Assembly: GCF_965363235.1 (NCBI RefSeq)
Contig: NC_134846.1
Span: 70,406,724 to 70,470,723 of the forward strand
Origin: Mytilus galloprovincialis
Lineage: Eukaryota; Mollusca; Bivalvia; Mytilida; Mytilidae
Length of the DNA: 64,000 nt
Direction of reading: 5' to 3'
Shown here: in pieces, positions 45,761-55,458 of the stretch
Position numbering within the stretch: position 1 is the stretch's first letter
Layout of the letters: every line of letters begins with the position of its first letter
Notes under the pieces: model-generated
What the model saw: the letters and a program-made list of their open reading frames with translations, nothing else
What the model was told of the DNA's origin: nothing
The model's database searches: none
Made by a program: the position numbers and the translations under genes

Positions 45761-47524
45761 GAGACAGAACTCGATTGAAATTCTGTAAATGTCTTCCAAA
45801 TAATTGATTTAACATTTACATCACAAAACTTTCTTTGTAAACACTCATTAAATGTCTCGTGGTTGTTGGACCTTGATTCCTAGAGGAAACTTGGTTATGT
45901 CAGTCTCAATTCCTGTGAGGTTTCAATCAATATTCACAATATGATTTGTCCATGTTTTATTAATAGAGCATTAGCTGTCAAATTCAAATGAACCAATTTG
46001 ATGCAAATTCTCAAACTTTATCTAGAACATTCCATATACTAAAACGAATACCAAAATATGTTAAGGTCAAAAGAGACATTAATTAATCAGCCTTTTAGAA
46101 CGGCTTTAGACCAAATGCAATCTAATAAACCATCGAGATGACCTCCGAAGACTGTCATATAAACCAATATAAACAAAACTATAGATATAAGGCGAGCACG
46201 TGCAATCGGACTTTTCTACGTCTGTTTGATCTCATATTATAGGCTAAAAATGAATGTTCTCATGGTTTTACCTGTAAAAGAATTATTTTTTTTGTGGATC
46301 ATTTATCAAAATGGAGGCTCCCTTGTGTCACTTTTCTATGCTGATTTTTTTTTCTCTTTTTGATGAATGAGCCACATGATGAACAAATGCTGACCCATCT
46401 TCTTTCAAGGTCAATTTGTAGTGGAGATAGGAGATATATATATAAAGCCGTTCAAGTCTGCCATTTAATAACATATAGCTTCGACTTTCGCCCACGCCGA
46501 CGTAGACGAACAAAGGTTCATTAACAGAGGAACGTAGTTCGCGCTATATTCACGACAAAATTTAAAAGGTTGCACGAATACGTATTCAAATTAGTTGAAT
46601 TATTGACTTTCATGTCAATACTGCAGATATGATAGTTTGGGAAATTAAGTTCACCCTGACAATCAAATATTTGGTTTTGTATGTTATTCCAAAGTTTGGA
46701 ATTTGAAGAACCTAATAATAGTACACGTCAAACTTGAGTGAACCGAATCCTGAATACACCGGTGTCCTGTCCATCCCGGCCGAAAGTCCCATATTTCCCC
46801 TTCAAAGTCTTTTCTAAAATACACTTTGTCAACCGGACCCTGTGTATTCCGAATTCCGGTCTAATGATGCAGTTCAATTATTTCTGAGCACATGTCAAAA
46901 CCGGTGTGTCTAATTAATTAAAAATGATAACAGTTTTGAACGTTTGCAATCAATACCAGTCCGGTAGCAAAACAATGTATAAACAAGTAGAATAATTGCT
47001 ATTGAACAGCGGTATACTACTGTAGCCTTACTTGATCTGAAAATTAACTGATTGTGTTCTTTTCCAATTCGCAAAAAAATATGTCTGATTATCGGTTCGC
47101 TTCTGATGCAATCATAGCAGAAGACACCTTACCTTTTTGACACATCCTGTATCGCTCTTTTTGGGGATGTAACGATTTCATTCGGGTTCATTATTTAGTC
47201 TTGTATCTTCAAATTTATTCTTACATAAACTGATAGTGAATTACGTAACTCCGAGCACGTAGTACTTAATAATATGAGCAAAAGCATAAGTTCACGAAGA
47301 ATTAAAATGGGACCTGATAATTTGCTGTTTTTTTAAACTATGACAAAATACTACAAATTCCACATTTAATAGTTGTGATTAAACTATGAATACAAGATAA
47401 ACAAAAATTGGTACATCACATTAACAAATACGAAGAAAATACCCCCGAAAAATACATTACTTGTGTTGTAACGTCATTTTTTTTTGTCAAATTGTCAAAG
47501 ATTTCAAATATTTTTTAACATTAC
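45761..47524. other. No gene seen
   Basis: No ORF with a recognisable domain. 'gaacagcggtatactactg' at about 47005 is a tag of the dispersed repeat at 5110/6475. Confidence 0.5.
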
Positions 47525-47629
47525 TTATTTTCTTATTCGTGCCCTCAAACGCAAATAAAGTATTTATGAACAAAAACTCAAACACATATCTATGGGAAAC
47601 AGCTCGCCTAGACGAGTGCAGCAAAGTTT
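47525..47629 (-). repeat. B2 repeat of YR element copy 2
   Basis: 105 bp, 'ttattttcttattcgtgccc' to 'gcagcaaagttt'; identical to 48099-48203. Confidence 0.92.
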
Positions 47630-47838
47630 TATTATAATTTATTCAACTGTCCTCAATCACTTTGCCAGCACACTAAGACCGCTGCAGCATACATGTCTAA
47701 CAAACATATCTACAATGAGAAAACATGAAATAGAATCTTTCATATCACAAAACCATAATTTCGTAATGTTCTTTTTAACATCTGCAGAAAAAGCATAATG
47801 CATTTACAATATTATAAGCTTATACAAAACATGTACAC

Positions 47839-47863
47839 AAGGGGGAGAGGGTGGGAGGGGGGG
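47839..47863 (+). other. G-quadruplex-type sequence
   Basis: Four runs of three or more G separated by 1-3 bases (ggggg-aga-ggg-t-ggg-a-ggggggg). It abuts the inner end of repeat A2. Whether it folds in vivo is unknown. Confidence 0.7.
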
Positions 47864-47864
47864 A

Positions 47865-48101
47865 AACTTCACTGCACTAAGACTGAGCTTCGAATGGTCA
47901 AGCTATGAAAATGTATTTTCAATGTTAACTTTTACCGCGACTGACCAGTCCGTGCTATCATACAAAGAACTTTAAACTCTTAACTTTGTTAAGGTGACTT
48001 ATTGTTATGCTAAAATAATTTAAATATTATTGTAAACATAAACACATGTTTCCAATATAACAACAAACGCATGTGCTATCGATAGTTAATAAATACATTT
48101 A
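47865..48101 (-). repeat. A2 repeat of YR element copy 2
   Basis: 237 bp; appears identical to A1 at 52888-53124. It overlaps B1 by three bases (tta), the likely recombination core. Confidence 0.92.
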
Positions 48102-48203
48102 TTTTCTTATTCGTGCCCTCAAACGCAAATAAAGTATTTATGAACAAAAACTCAAACACATATCTATGGGAAACAGCTCGCCTAGACGAGTGCAGCAAAG
48201 TTT
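48099..48203 (-). repeat. B1 repeat of YR element copy 2
   Basis: 105 bp, lies 46 bp past the YR stop codon and joins A2 directly. Confidence 0.92.
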
Positions 48204-48249
48204 CGAACAAAACAAAGGATGGGCCAAAAATGGACACATTGATTATATA

Positions 48250-49197
48250 TCAAACACCAAGATGTTTTGTAACTGACAACCTTTCTTCTAAATTTTCTTT
48301 AACATAGCCATCTTTAGCACGATCACTTTTCCATCTACCATGTTTTTTGAAAATTCTATCTTCAATTTTTGATGCGGCAGCTGCCGTAGCTCCGCCAGAT
48401 CTCAAACTGTGAAGACCAAATTTAGTCTTGTCTAAACCTAACTTATGAAGAGCGGACAATAAAATGTCTCTAGCGGAGGAATACGATATTTTCCCCGACT
48501 TACGAAGTACATAACTGTTGTTACTTTTACAATAGCTTAAACCTCGAAATATATATTCCGTACTATCGGAAGAAATATTTGCCAAACTTAAATACCTGTG
48601 TAGCATATTGACTGGACAAGTGATGTTATAAGTCTTAGAAATGAGAACATCGTTACCCTCTCTGTATACATCTGTTTTACTCTTTTCAAGAAAAAATTTC
48701 ACATATGAATCATAAAAAGTTATGTTGTTTCTTTTCAAATTTGACAATTCTGAAAAACGTAAAAAACCAGAAAAACACAATAAGCACATACATGCTATTC
48801 TCAAATCTTTTAAAGAAGACTTTTCATTGCCATATAACAATACAATATGTTTCAAAATTTCCGGAGTAATTGGCTCTTTTTTGTTTACAGTGTGACCTAT
48901 TAATCTTAAAGCACCTTCTTTGACAGATAACACTAAATCTGATTTACATGGATCAGGTAACCCGGCGAGCCGGTGAGCCCAACTAATAGCGTAAAACATT
49001 TCATTAATCTTGCTATGTGACTTAGCAGTTTCGGTTAAATCTATTAAATACAATGAAACATGAGTGTCAGAACCCGGTAAATAGCAAATTCCATTAAATA
49101 CACACCATTTAGTCCAAGCTTCAAAAGCATATTTGTAGTTTTTTGTTGTATTCTCTGATCTAGAAGAAAGGCAAAACTGTGGCAACTTAGTTGACAA
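48250..49197 (-). CDS. Tyrosine recombinase of YR retrotransposon, intact
   Basis: 315 residues, ATG at 49197. It is predicted to integrate the circular cDNA by strand exchange. An N-terminal SAM-like DNA-binding part is followed by the catalytic domain with the expected residues: R147 in CFSGFLRFSEL, H263 and R266 in GLHSLRSGGATAAA, H286 (with W289) in KKHGRW, and the nucleophile Y298 in DGYVKENL. A lysine-rich beta region (EKSKTDVYREG) lies between the first R and HxxR, as in phage-type integrases. No stop or frameshift. It is separated from the RT gene by about 870 bp containing the 167-bp array, so it may have its own transcript or depend on re-initiation. Confidence 0.93.
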   Translation of the reverse strand: MSTKLPQFCLSSRSENTTKNYKYAFEAWTKWCVFNGICYLPGSDTHVSLYLIDLTETAKSHSKINEMFYAISWAHRLAGLPDPCKSDLVLSVKEGALRLIGHTVNKKEPITPEILKHIVLLYGNEKSSLKDLRIACMCLLCFSGFLRFSELSNLKRNNITFYDSYVKFFLEKSKTDVYREGNDVLISKTYNITCPVNMLHRYLSLANISSDSTEYIFRGLSYCKSNNSYVLRKSGKISYSSARDILLSALHKLGLDKTKFGLHSLRSGGATAAAASKIEDRIFKKHGRWKSDRAKDGYVKENLEERLSVTKHLGV

Positions 49198-49324
49198 CTG
49201 TGAAAGGTGACTGTTGAAAGAATTCTTTGGTAATGCTTCCCATCTACCAGTATGAAAAATAGCTGAAAAACGTATACATTGTAATACATATTAAAATGAG
49301 AATACTGATGTATGATGATAATCA

Positions 49325-50015
49325 AGAAGCCCTGTCTACTATAATTTATATAGGACCATGCTTTCCTTAATCATGCCAACAAATGGCTATGTCAGCTTAG
49401 TTAAAACACATAAAATTAATAACAATAAGCCATGTCAACTACACTTCTGTAGGACCATGCTTTTCCCTGACCATGACAGCAACCGTTCATGTCAGAATAA
49501 ACAATGAATACACAAATAATTTTTAATCAATCTGAAAGCCTTGTCAACTATAATGCAATAGGACCATGCTCTTCTGAGACCATAACAATATTTAAGCCAT
49601 GTCAACTATACTTCTGTAGGACCATGCTTTTCCCTGACCATGACAGCAACCGTTCATGTCAGAATAAACAATGAATACACAAATGATTGTAATCAATTTA
49701 AAAAGCCTTGTCAACTATAATGCTATAGGACCATGCTCTTCTGAGACCATAACAATATTTAAGCCATGTCAACTATACTTCTGTAGGACCATGCTTTTCC
49801 CTGACCATGACAGCAACCGTTCATGTCAGAATATACAATGACCACACAAATAATTGTAATCAATTTAAAAAGCCTTGTCAACTATAATGCTATAGGACCA
49901 TGCTCTTCTGAGACCATAACAATATTTAAGCCCTGTCAACTATACTTCTGTAGGATCATGCTCTTCCCTGACCATGACAGCAACTAATCATGTCAGAATA
50001 TACAATGGATACACA
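49325..50015. repeat. 167-bp tandem repeat between RT and YR genes
   Basis: The word 'gtcaactata' of the unit starts at 49434, 49601, 49768 and 49935, exactly 167 bp apart. Each unit carries two related half-motifs: '(c/t)tgtcaactata...ta(t)aggaccatgct' twice, 109 and 58 bp apart, and one TGACA...TGTCA inverted pair ('gaccatgacagcaaccgttcatgtca'). A more diverged partial unit precedes the array at about 49329-49400. The units are very similar, so the array is young. No coding capacity. Confidence 0.92.
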
Positions 50016-50067
50016 AATATCAACGAAATGATCATTTTAACAAAAATCTATGTTATACAGTATAGCA

Positions 50068-52461
50068 TCAAGCTTTCATTCTAATTGCCAACACTGACGA
50101 ATTAAACCGTTCCGAACCGAAAATAGACTTTTCATTCGAACCTTGCATAAAAATGCCTTCTGTTTTTTGAAATTCTAATACATCAACGACATAATCCTGA
50201 TATATCATATCTTTCTTAAAAATGTATGGCCAAAACACTGCAGACGTCCATTTAGGGACAATCAATGTACCACTTGCCTTGCAAGCTATAACATGTTTGA
50301 TAACTCTTAGAACCAAATAAATTGGAGGAACAAGCCAATTGTTCTCTTGAGACCAGTCTTGTGTAAACGCGTCAATAGCTTCAGCAGTTGCATTCCAAAA
50401 CAAGGAATTGTAACGAGGTAACTTAGCATTTAAATGACTAGCAAAACGATCAATCGTATGTGGACCCCACATTTCATCTATAAAATTGAAAAATTCGAAG
50501 GATACACCCCAATCTTCATGATCAACCATTTTGCTAACATAATCAGCCAAAGTGTTTTCAGAACGTGGAATCCATTGTACATGGATAGATATGCCTTGTT
50601 GAGAACAAACAGAAAATATAGAATTTGCCAAATTTTGTAACTCAAATTTCATGCTTCCAGATCTAACAATTCTTACACAATTTTGGTTGTCTGTGAACCA
50701 TTTCAATGTTCTCCCTTTGAAATCATTTTTAAAAGAAATCAGGGACTGCTCAATTGCCTTCATTTCTCTCCAAGTAGAGCTCAGTTGCATTTCTGAACGA
50801 TTCCACATTTGATGAAAAATCTTACTATTTACTTCAACTGTATAAGCACCACAAGCAACATTACTTGCATCTGAATACACCATTACCGTAGATTTGCTAT
50901 AAAAATCTAGCTTTTTTACATTAACTCTCTTAATGTTATCAAGCCAAAACAGTAATTCGTCCTTAACTTGGACTGGTATTTCCATATTCAATACCGTATC
51001 CCAAGATACCCTGCTTTCAATACACATGTAACTATATCTAGTTTTAAGTCTAGAAATATTGCCAATTACAGGAGACATAGATATAATTTTCCCCACTACC
51101 TGGGCTAATCGTCTGGCTGACAATGTGTTAAAATTAGTCAAAGCATCTGACAAGGAACGTATCAAATCATTAATACGCCTATCAGGTATAGTAACACAAA
51201 ATTCAATTGAATTCCAAATGATTCCGAGCCATTCTAGCTCCTGAACAGGAGTGAAAATAGATTTTTTCTCGTTTATCAAAAACCCGGCTGACAAAAGGCT
51301 TTTTCTAACAAAAATAGCATCTTTATTACATTCTTCAAAAGTAGGAGCCATGCCAAAACCATCGTCTAGATATAAAACTATCTTTATAGAATTTCTTCTC
51401 CAGTATTTCACCATTTCACGTAGACATTTTGAAAAAATAAAAGGAGCTGTTGATAAGCCAAAAGGTAAGACTGTAAAGCAGAAAAACTGCTGTTTCCACG
51501 AAAACCCTAAAAAGGTGTGCTGTTGGGGACAAATATCAAAATGATGATACCCCGATTTTAAATCAAACTTAAAAAGTGAGTAATCATTCGCAAAATATTG
51601 TATTGCAACTTTCCAGTCTTCGAACTTGAACTTGTCTTTCCTGACACTTTGATTCAAAATTCTAAGATCTAATATTAACCTAGGCTTTGAAGATGAATTT
51701 AGCGCTACACTCAAAGGATTCACGACGAAGGGCTTAAAAGGGACCAATTTAGCACACCCAGTATCTACTAATTCAGAAATAGCTTCATCAACAAATTTCT
51801 CATTCATAAATGCAGATTTGTTGTTCTTACTGTGCATCTGTTTAGGCGTTTCTAAAAACGGTATAATGTAACCGCCTTTTATAGTGTTTATGACAAAATC
51901 ACTAGCGCCCATATTTTTCCAAAATTCGATATGTTTATTCAAACTCCCCTTTACACCGTGAAAAGTGCTATTATGTTCTGCATTTTCAAAAAACTTTACT
52001 TGTTCAAGAAAAACAGAATAGTCATCAACATTGTTTTCATTACCCCATTTAGAAAAATGTGATTCACAATTTAAATACTTATCATTAAATACCGGTTTAA
52101 GATCGTTGGGCGCCTTGTCCTTGAGCGTTGTGTTGAAATGTCTGGACCCTGTTAAGTGGGCAGTTCTTGCGCCAATGTCCAAACTGTTTACACTGGTGAC
52201 ACATGTCATACTGGGCCGGCTCACGCCGGCCGTAGCCTGCACGAAAGGGCTGTGGAGGTTGAGAATAACGACTGTAAGACTGAGAATAAGCAGGATTCGG
52301 CACAGTTTCAGCTGGTCTAGCATTTTGGTTTGCTCTGTTGCTAATGTTGTAAGGAGAAGGGCGGGGTTTGGTTCTCTCTTTAATTGACTTAACCGCACGA
52401 CTTTCAGCTTGTCTGATCTTCTTTTCATCGTCAGAGTTATCAGCGATGGTATTTGACTCAT
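50068..52461 (-). CDS. Reverse transcriptase-RNase H of YR retrotransposon, intact
   Basis: A 797-codon open frame; the first about 110 codons overlap gag in another frame and are probably not translated as such, so the protein likely starts near KAPNDLKPV at about 52120 after a +1 shift from gag. RT: KPRLILDLRILN, FKFDLKSGYHHFDI (first Asp), VLPFGLSTAPFIF and IVLYLDDGFG (catalytic DD at residues 366-367). RNase H: VYSDAS (D531), STWREMKAIE (E566), WFTDNQ (D591) and ENTLADYVSK (D640). The C-terminal WGPHTIDRFASH region is shared with copy 1 and is typical of DIRS-order Pol. All catalytic residues are present. Confidence 0.93.
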   Translation of the reverse strand: MSQIPSLITLTMKRRSDKLKVVRLSQLKREPNPALLLTTLATEQTKMLDQLKLCRILLILSLTVVILNLHSPFVQATAGVSRPSMTCVTSVNSLDIGARTAHLTGSRHFNTTLKDKAPNDLKPVFNDKYLNCESHFSKWGNENNVDDYSVFLEQVKFFENAEHNSTFHGVKGSLNKHIEFWKNMGASDFVINTIKGGYIIPFLETPKQMHSKNNKSAFMNEKFVDEAISELVDTGCAKLVPFKPFVVNPLSVALNSSSKPRLILDLRILNQSVRKDKFKFEDWKVAIQYFANDYSLFKFDLKSGYHHFDICPQQHTFLGFSWKQQFFCFTVLPFGLSTAPFIFSKCLREMVKYWRRNSIKIVLYLDDGFGMAPTFEECNKDAIFVRKSLLSAGFLINEKKSIFTPVQELEWLGIIWNSIEFCVTIPDRRINDLIRSLSDALTNFNTLSARRLAQVVGKIISMSPVIGNISRLKTRYSYMCIESRVSWDTVLNMEIPVQVKDELLFWLDNIKRVNVKKLDFYSKSTVMVYSDASNVACGAYTVEVNSKIFHQMWNRSEMQLSSTWREMKAIEQSLISFKNDFKGRTLKWFTDNQNCVRIVRSGSMKFELQNLANSIFSVCSQQGISIHVQWIPRSENTLADYVSKMVDHEDWGVSFEFFNFIDEMWGPHTIDRFASHLNAKLPRYNSLFWNATAEAIDAFTQDWSQENNWLVPPIYLVLRVIKHVIACKASGTLIVPKWTSAVFWPYIFKKDMIYQDYVVDVLEFQKTEGIFMQGSNEKSIFGSERFNSSVLAIRMKA

Positions 52462-52867
52462 ATTCGCGCACTGTAGTCCAGCCCCCTGCAGAGCTGTCGG
52501 CGATCCTTATCGACTTATTCCTAGCTTTAACTTTAGTAATAAGCTCAGACACAATACTGTTAGTGGGAGAATCTAAAGAGGAGCTCTTCTTTTGAATTTT
52601 AAGGAGCCCGGTCAGAATTTCATCATTGAAATGATATTGAATACTGTTCCCTTCTTTCTTGAATTTAATACCGACTTCTTCTTTAAATTAACGTGACAAA
52701 TTGTCTTGCTCAGAAGCCAGATCTGCTTTTAAATCTACAAGTTTGTAATCTAGGTAATCACGGAACAAATGAAAAGCATCTGCTATATCAGAATGTGGTG
52801 CAGGGGGCTGTGACTCACCTCTAGGTTGGGCATTAGTTGAGGCGTGGTCCGTATCAATATCCGACAT
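52097..52867 (-). pseudogene. Gag-like protein of YR retrotransposon, one in-frame stop
   Basis: ATG at 52867, 21 bp inside the A1 repeat boundary. One TAA at 52688-52690 interrupts the frame after about 59 codons; the frame is then open to the stop at 52097. The second half has an acidic stretch (DNSDDEKK), a Ser/Tyr/Pro-rich linker (QSYSRYSQPPQPF) and one CCHC knuckle CHQCKQFGHWRKNC that would bind RNA. Re-initiation at an internal codon (for example near 52552) could still give a shorter protein with the knuckle. It overlaps the RT-RH frame, which lies in the +1 frame, suggesting frameshift or re-initiation. Confidence 0.85.
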
Positions 52868-52887
52868 AGCTTATATACAATTAAGCC

Positions 52888-53124
52888 AACTTCACTGCAC
52901 TAAGACTGAGCTTCGAATGGTCAAGCTATGAAAATGTATTTTCAATGTTAACTTTTACCGCGACTGACCAGTCCGTGCTATCATACAAAGAACTTTAAAC
53001 TCTTAACTTTGTTAAGGTGACTTATTGTTATGCTAAAATAATTTAAATATTATTGTAAACATAAACACATGTTTCCAATATAACAACAAACGCATGTGCT
53101 ATCGATAGTTAATAAATACATTTA
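52888..53124 (-). repeat. A1 repeat of YR element copy 2
   Basis: 237 bp, 'aacttcactgcactaag' to 'aaatacattta'; the left end of the element when read on the minus strand, and the place where a promoter is expected. Confidence 0.92.
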
Positions 53125-54244
53125 CTTTGGCCGCCACCCTTGACCCATAAAGGTTTTGTCTCAAGTAATTCAATATCATCATTGGCATTGTTTGGCTACA
53201 AAACATTTTGATGTTAGTGCAAGGGTTTTGTCATGCTTTTATTGAATGACAATGTATCAAAACTGCCGACTTGAAGCCTAGAATGCACTCTAATGGTTTG
53301 CATTTTTTTGTGTGTTTTAACGCCACTTTTAAGCACCGCCTTTAGGCTATTTCGTTGTTGTCAGTTTTTATTGGTGGAGGAATCCGGAGTGCCCGGAGAA
53401 AACCACCGACCTTTCATAGGAAAACTGACAATCCTGGTCAATTAAGATTGGAGTCGAGTGCACCTGCCCGAGCGGGGTTCGACCTCACCAACTCATAGTT
53501 GACTGGCTAGTGATAACAGTAATAACTACTTAGACTACTCGGCCATCGAGGCCCCTATGATAGAGATATTTGTTTAACATAGTAGTAAGACTAATGAAAT
53601 AGGTTCATGTAAGAACCAAATTATGGACGTTGTAGTTTACCACAACTAAGTCAAGATTCCCATCTAATTTGAATATGCAATTTGCCACAGCACATATAAA
53701 CATGGAATGCAATAGCTGTATCTTTCATTAACCACCTGCGATTAAAAGATTAAACGCCTTTTGGTAAAAAAAAACCTTTGTTCAATTTAGTCTCTACATA
53801 ATATCTGTATATCGGTTGGTTATTTTTTTACTTTATTTCTGATGAAATGTTGTTTTTCTTTAAACCAATGATTTTTCAACTTGAAATCTATCACATACTT
53901 ATCATATTATTGATTCATTTTTATATTATTTTCACCAGTATGTGTTCTTCCAATTCATGGATCCAATGTTGGCCTTGAATATGTGGTGTCGATTATTTAA
54001 GTTTGATGTTTTATCCCATACCTACACTTTGCCACATGTGGATCAGGATCTGCTTACCCTGCCGAAGCACATGAGATCACCCCTAGTTTTTTGGTGGGGT
54101 TCGTGTTGTTTATTCTTTGGTTTTCTATGTTGTGTCGTGTGTGCTGTTTTTTGTTTGTCTTTTTCGTTTTTAGCCATGGCGTTGTCAGTTGTTTTGGATT
54201 TATGAGTTTGACTGTCCCTTTGGTATCTTTCGTCACTCTTTTAC
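53125..54244. other. Spacer with SINE-like and dispersed repeats
   Basis: Contains a tRNA-like repeat at 53390-53560 and, at 53990-54235, a plus-strand copy (reverse of the 38700-39000 and 58020-58250 repeats) ending 'ttttagccatggcgttgtcag'. The 87-codon ORF at 53942-54205 lies inside that repeat and is not considered a gene. Confidence 0.6.
53390..53560 (-). repeat. tRNA-related SINE-like repeat
   Basis: On the minus strand: GATGGCCGAGTAGTCTAAG (A-box-like, tRNA-Ser/Leu flavour), then GAGGTCGAACCCCGC (B box), then 'ggaccttccggg'-type sequence containing the reverse of 'ggagtgcccggagaaaacc'. No closed acceptor stem, so it is a SINE relic and not a tRNA. Confidence 0.6.
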
Positions 54245-54470
54245 AATCAGATCATAGTTGTGTTTAACTTTATTCATTCAATTCAAATAAGTGCTAGTTA
54301 TCTAGTATATAACTTATGATCTATATGTTATGAGTATTTAAGTATGCACACATGTGTGCTAATAAAAGAAATGCTCAATAGAAAAAAAAAGTTATAACTG
54401 TATCATGTTACTGAATTACTCTGCATCATATATCTTCCCACATTTTTCGTTTAGGCTGAAAATCTAAAAT
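54245..54470 (-). other. Displaced 3' flank of HSPA12-like gene 2
   Basis: Matches 7240-7490, the sequence just after the gene 1 stop: 'atcatagttgtg', 'attcaaataagtg', 'atctagtat', 'gcacacatgtgtgct(a/t)ataaaagaaatgc', 'catatatcttc'. In gene 2 it is separated from the stop codon by the insertion at 54513-55883. Confidence 0.8.
54269..54274 (-). terminator. Candidate poly(A) signal of gene 2, now distal
   Basis: AATAAA on the minus strand at the position equivalent to 7301-7306 of gene 1. It lies 1.6 kb past the stop because of the insertion; an earlier signal inside the insertion may be used. Confidence 0.5.
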
Positions 54471-55093
54471 ATTGGCCAAGATTGTGGTTGCAAGAAAAAA
54501 AGTTTTGTTTTTGTGTCGAACTCGGTTGTGTCGAAAACTCGGATGCTCGGACCCGGCATAATTCCCGTCTGATTAATGCATTTTAACCTCTGATGAGTCG
54601 AACTCGGATGATTCGAATTCTCGGTTAAGTCGAGGTAATTCTTAAGTCCCGTCGATGTAAAATTGATGTAAATTGACCCTAATGTCTCGAAGTTTAAAAT
54701 TTTTTAAAAAAATCGAAAGAAATAAAAATTTTAAAATAAAATTCATAACGGATGTTTTCTTGTTTAAACTATTCATTTTCATAAGTGATTAAAGCTGTGT
54801 GAATTCCATAAGTGATTAAAGCTGTGTAAACATACTCGTTTGTAAAACAGTTAAAATGACATGTTTATGATGACCGCTAATCAACACCTTTGTTGATTGT
54901 CCAAGCGGAACTTGAATGTGCTGAACCTATTTCACTTGTTATAAAAACGAAACGAATTTTAAAGACCCAAGCTGAGATTAAATTTACCATTAGAATAAGA
55001 ACGATAATTAAAAGGATTAAAATATTTTATTAATTATTATGAATCGGTCTTTTTAATCTAGTGTAACCGGTGATCACGAACTTCATCACCGCG

Positions 55094-55152
55094 ACGCAAA
55101 CCCGATACCTCTGTGTTACAAGGCATCGGGCTAACCGACTGAGCTAAAGAAG
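55094..55152 (-). repeat. tRNA-Thr-like SINE head, copy 1
   Basis: On the minus strand: TAGCTCAGTCGGTTAGCCCG (A box), then CTTGTAACACAGAGG (TGT anticodon-like loop), then a weak B-box. Lies 304 bp from a better copy at 55386-55458 with the same flanks ('cttagctcaaccgcttacg'). Confidence 0.65.
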
Positions 55153-55385
55153 TACTTCCTTAGCTCAACCGCTTACGGCATACTAAGTATCTACTAAGTT
55201 TTTTTTAAGGGAAGCAATCCCGTCACACTTCCCCCATCACAAGAGTCATTATACTCTATAATAATGATATTTTCATCTTTTTTATATTTATATTTTAACC
55301 TGGCTAGGTAATTCTTCTAACCGTGGGTTGTTATTGTTGGGCGCCAATGTAACCGGAGTGCACGAATTTCATTACAAACTTGCTT

Positions 55386-55458
55386 GTCTCCACCGGTACT
55401 CGAACCCGGTACCTCTGTGTTACAAGGCAGCGCGCTAACCGACTGAGCTAAGGAAGAC
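55386..55458 (-). repeat. tRNA-Thr-like SINE head, copy 2
   Basis: On the minus strand: GTCTTCCTTAGCTCAGTCGG (A box), CTTGTAACACAG (loop resembling tRNA-Thr UGU), GGGTTCGAGTACC (B box), GGAGAC. The ends GTCTTC/GGAGAC can pair over six bases, close to a tRNA acceptor stem. The anticodon stem is damaged and the unit is repeated with the same flanks, so a SINE is more likely than a tRNA gene. Confidence 0.65.

Larger units (their letters stand above)
47525..53124 (-). mobile_element. YR retrotransposon (Ngaro/PAT type) with split direct repeats, nearly intact
   Basis: On the minus strand the structure is A1 (53124-52888), gag, RT-RNase H, YR, B1 (48203-48099), A2 (48101-47865), 236 bp of other sequence, B2 (47629-47525). 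This A-genes-B-A-B arrangement is the split-direct-repeat layout of PAT and Ngaro elements, which integrate by tyrosine recombinase without target duplication. Both A copies (237 bp) and both B copies (105 bp) look identical, so the insertion is recent. RT-RH and YR are open; gag has one stop. No methyltransferase domain (seen in DIRS1) was found. Confidence 0.92.

Noticed and set aside
49325..50015. CRISPR-like array
   Set aside because: Units are 167 bp, contiguous and nearly identical, without unique spacers; this is an ordinary tandem repeat in an animal retroelement.
50434..52387. Plus-strand ORFs of 60-118 codons within the YR element
   Set aside because: Antisense to the intact RT-RNase H frame; no independent evidence.
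53942..54205. 87-codon ORF with hydrophobic C-terminus as a small membrane protein
   Set aside because: The DNA is the reverse of a dispersed repeat present at 38700-39000, 58010-58250 and 62910-63030; the frame is not conserved.
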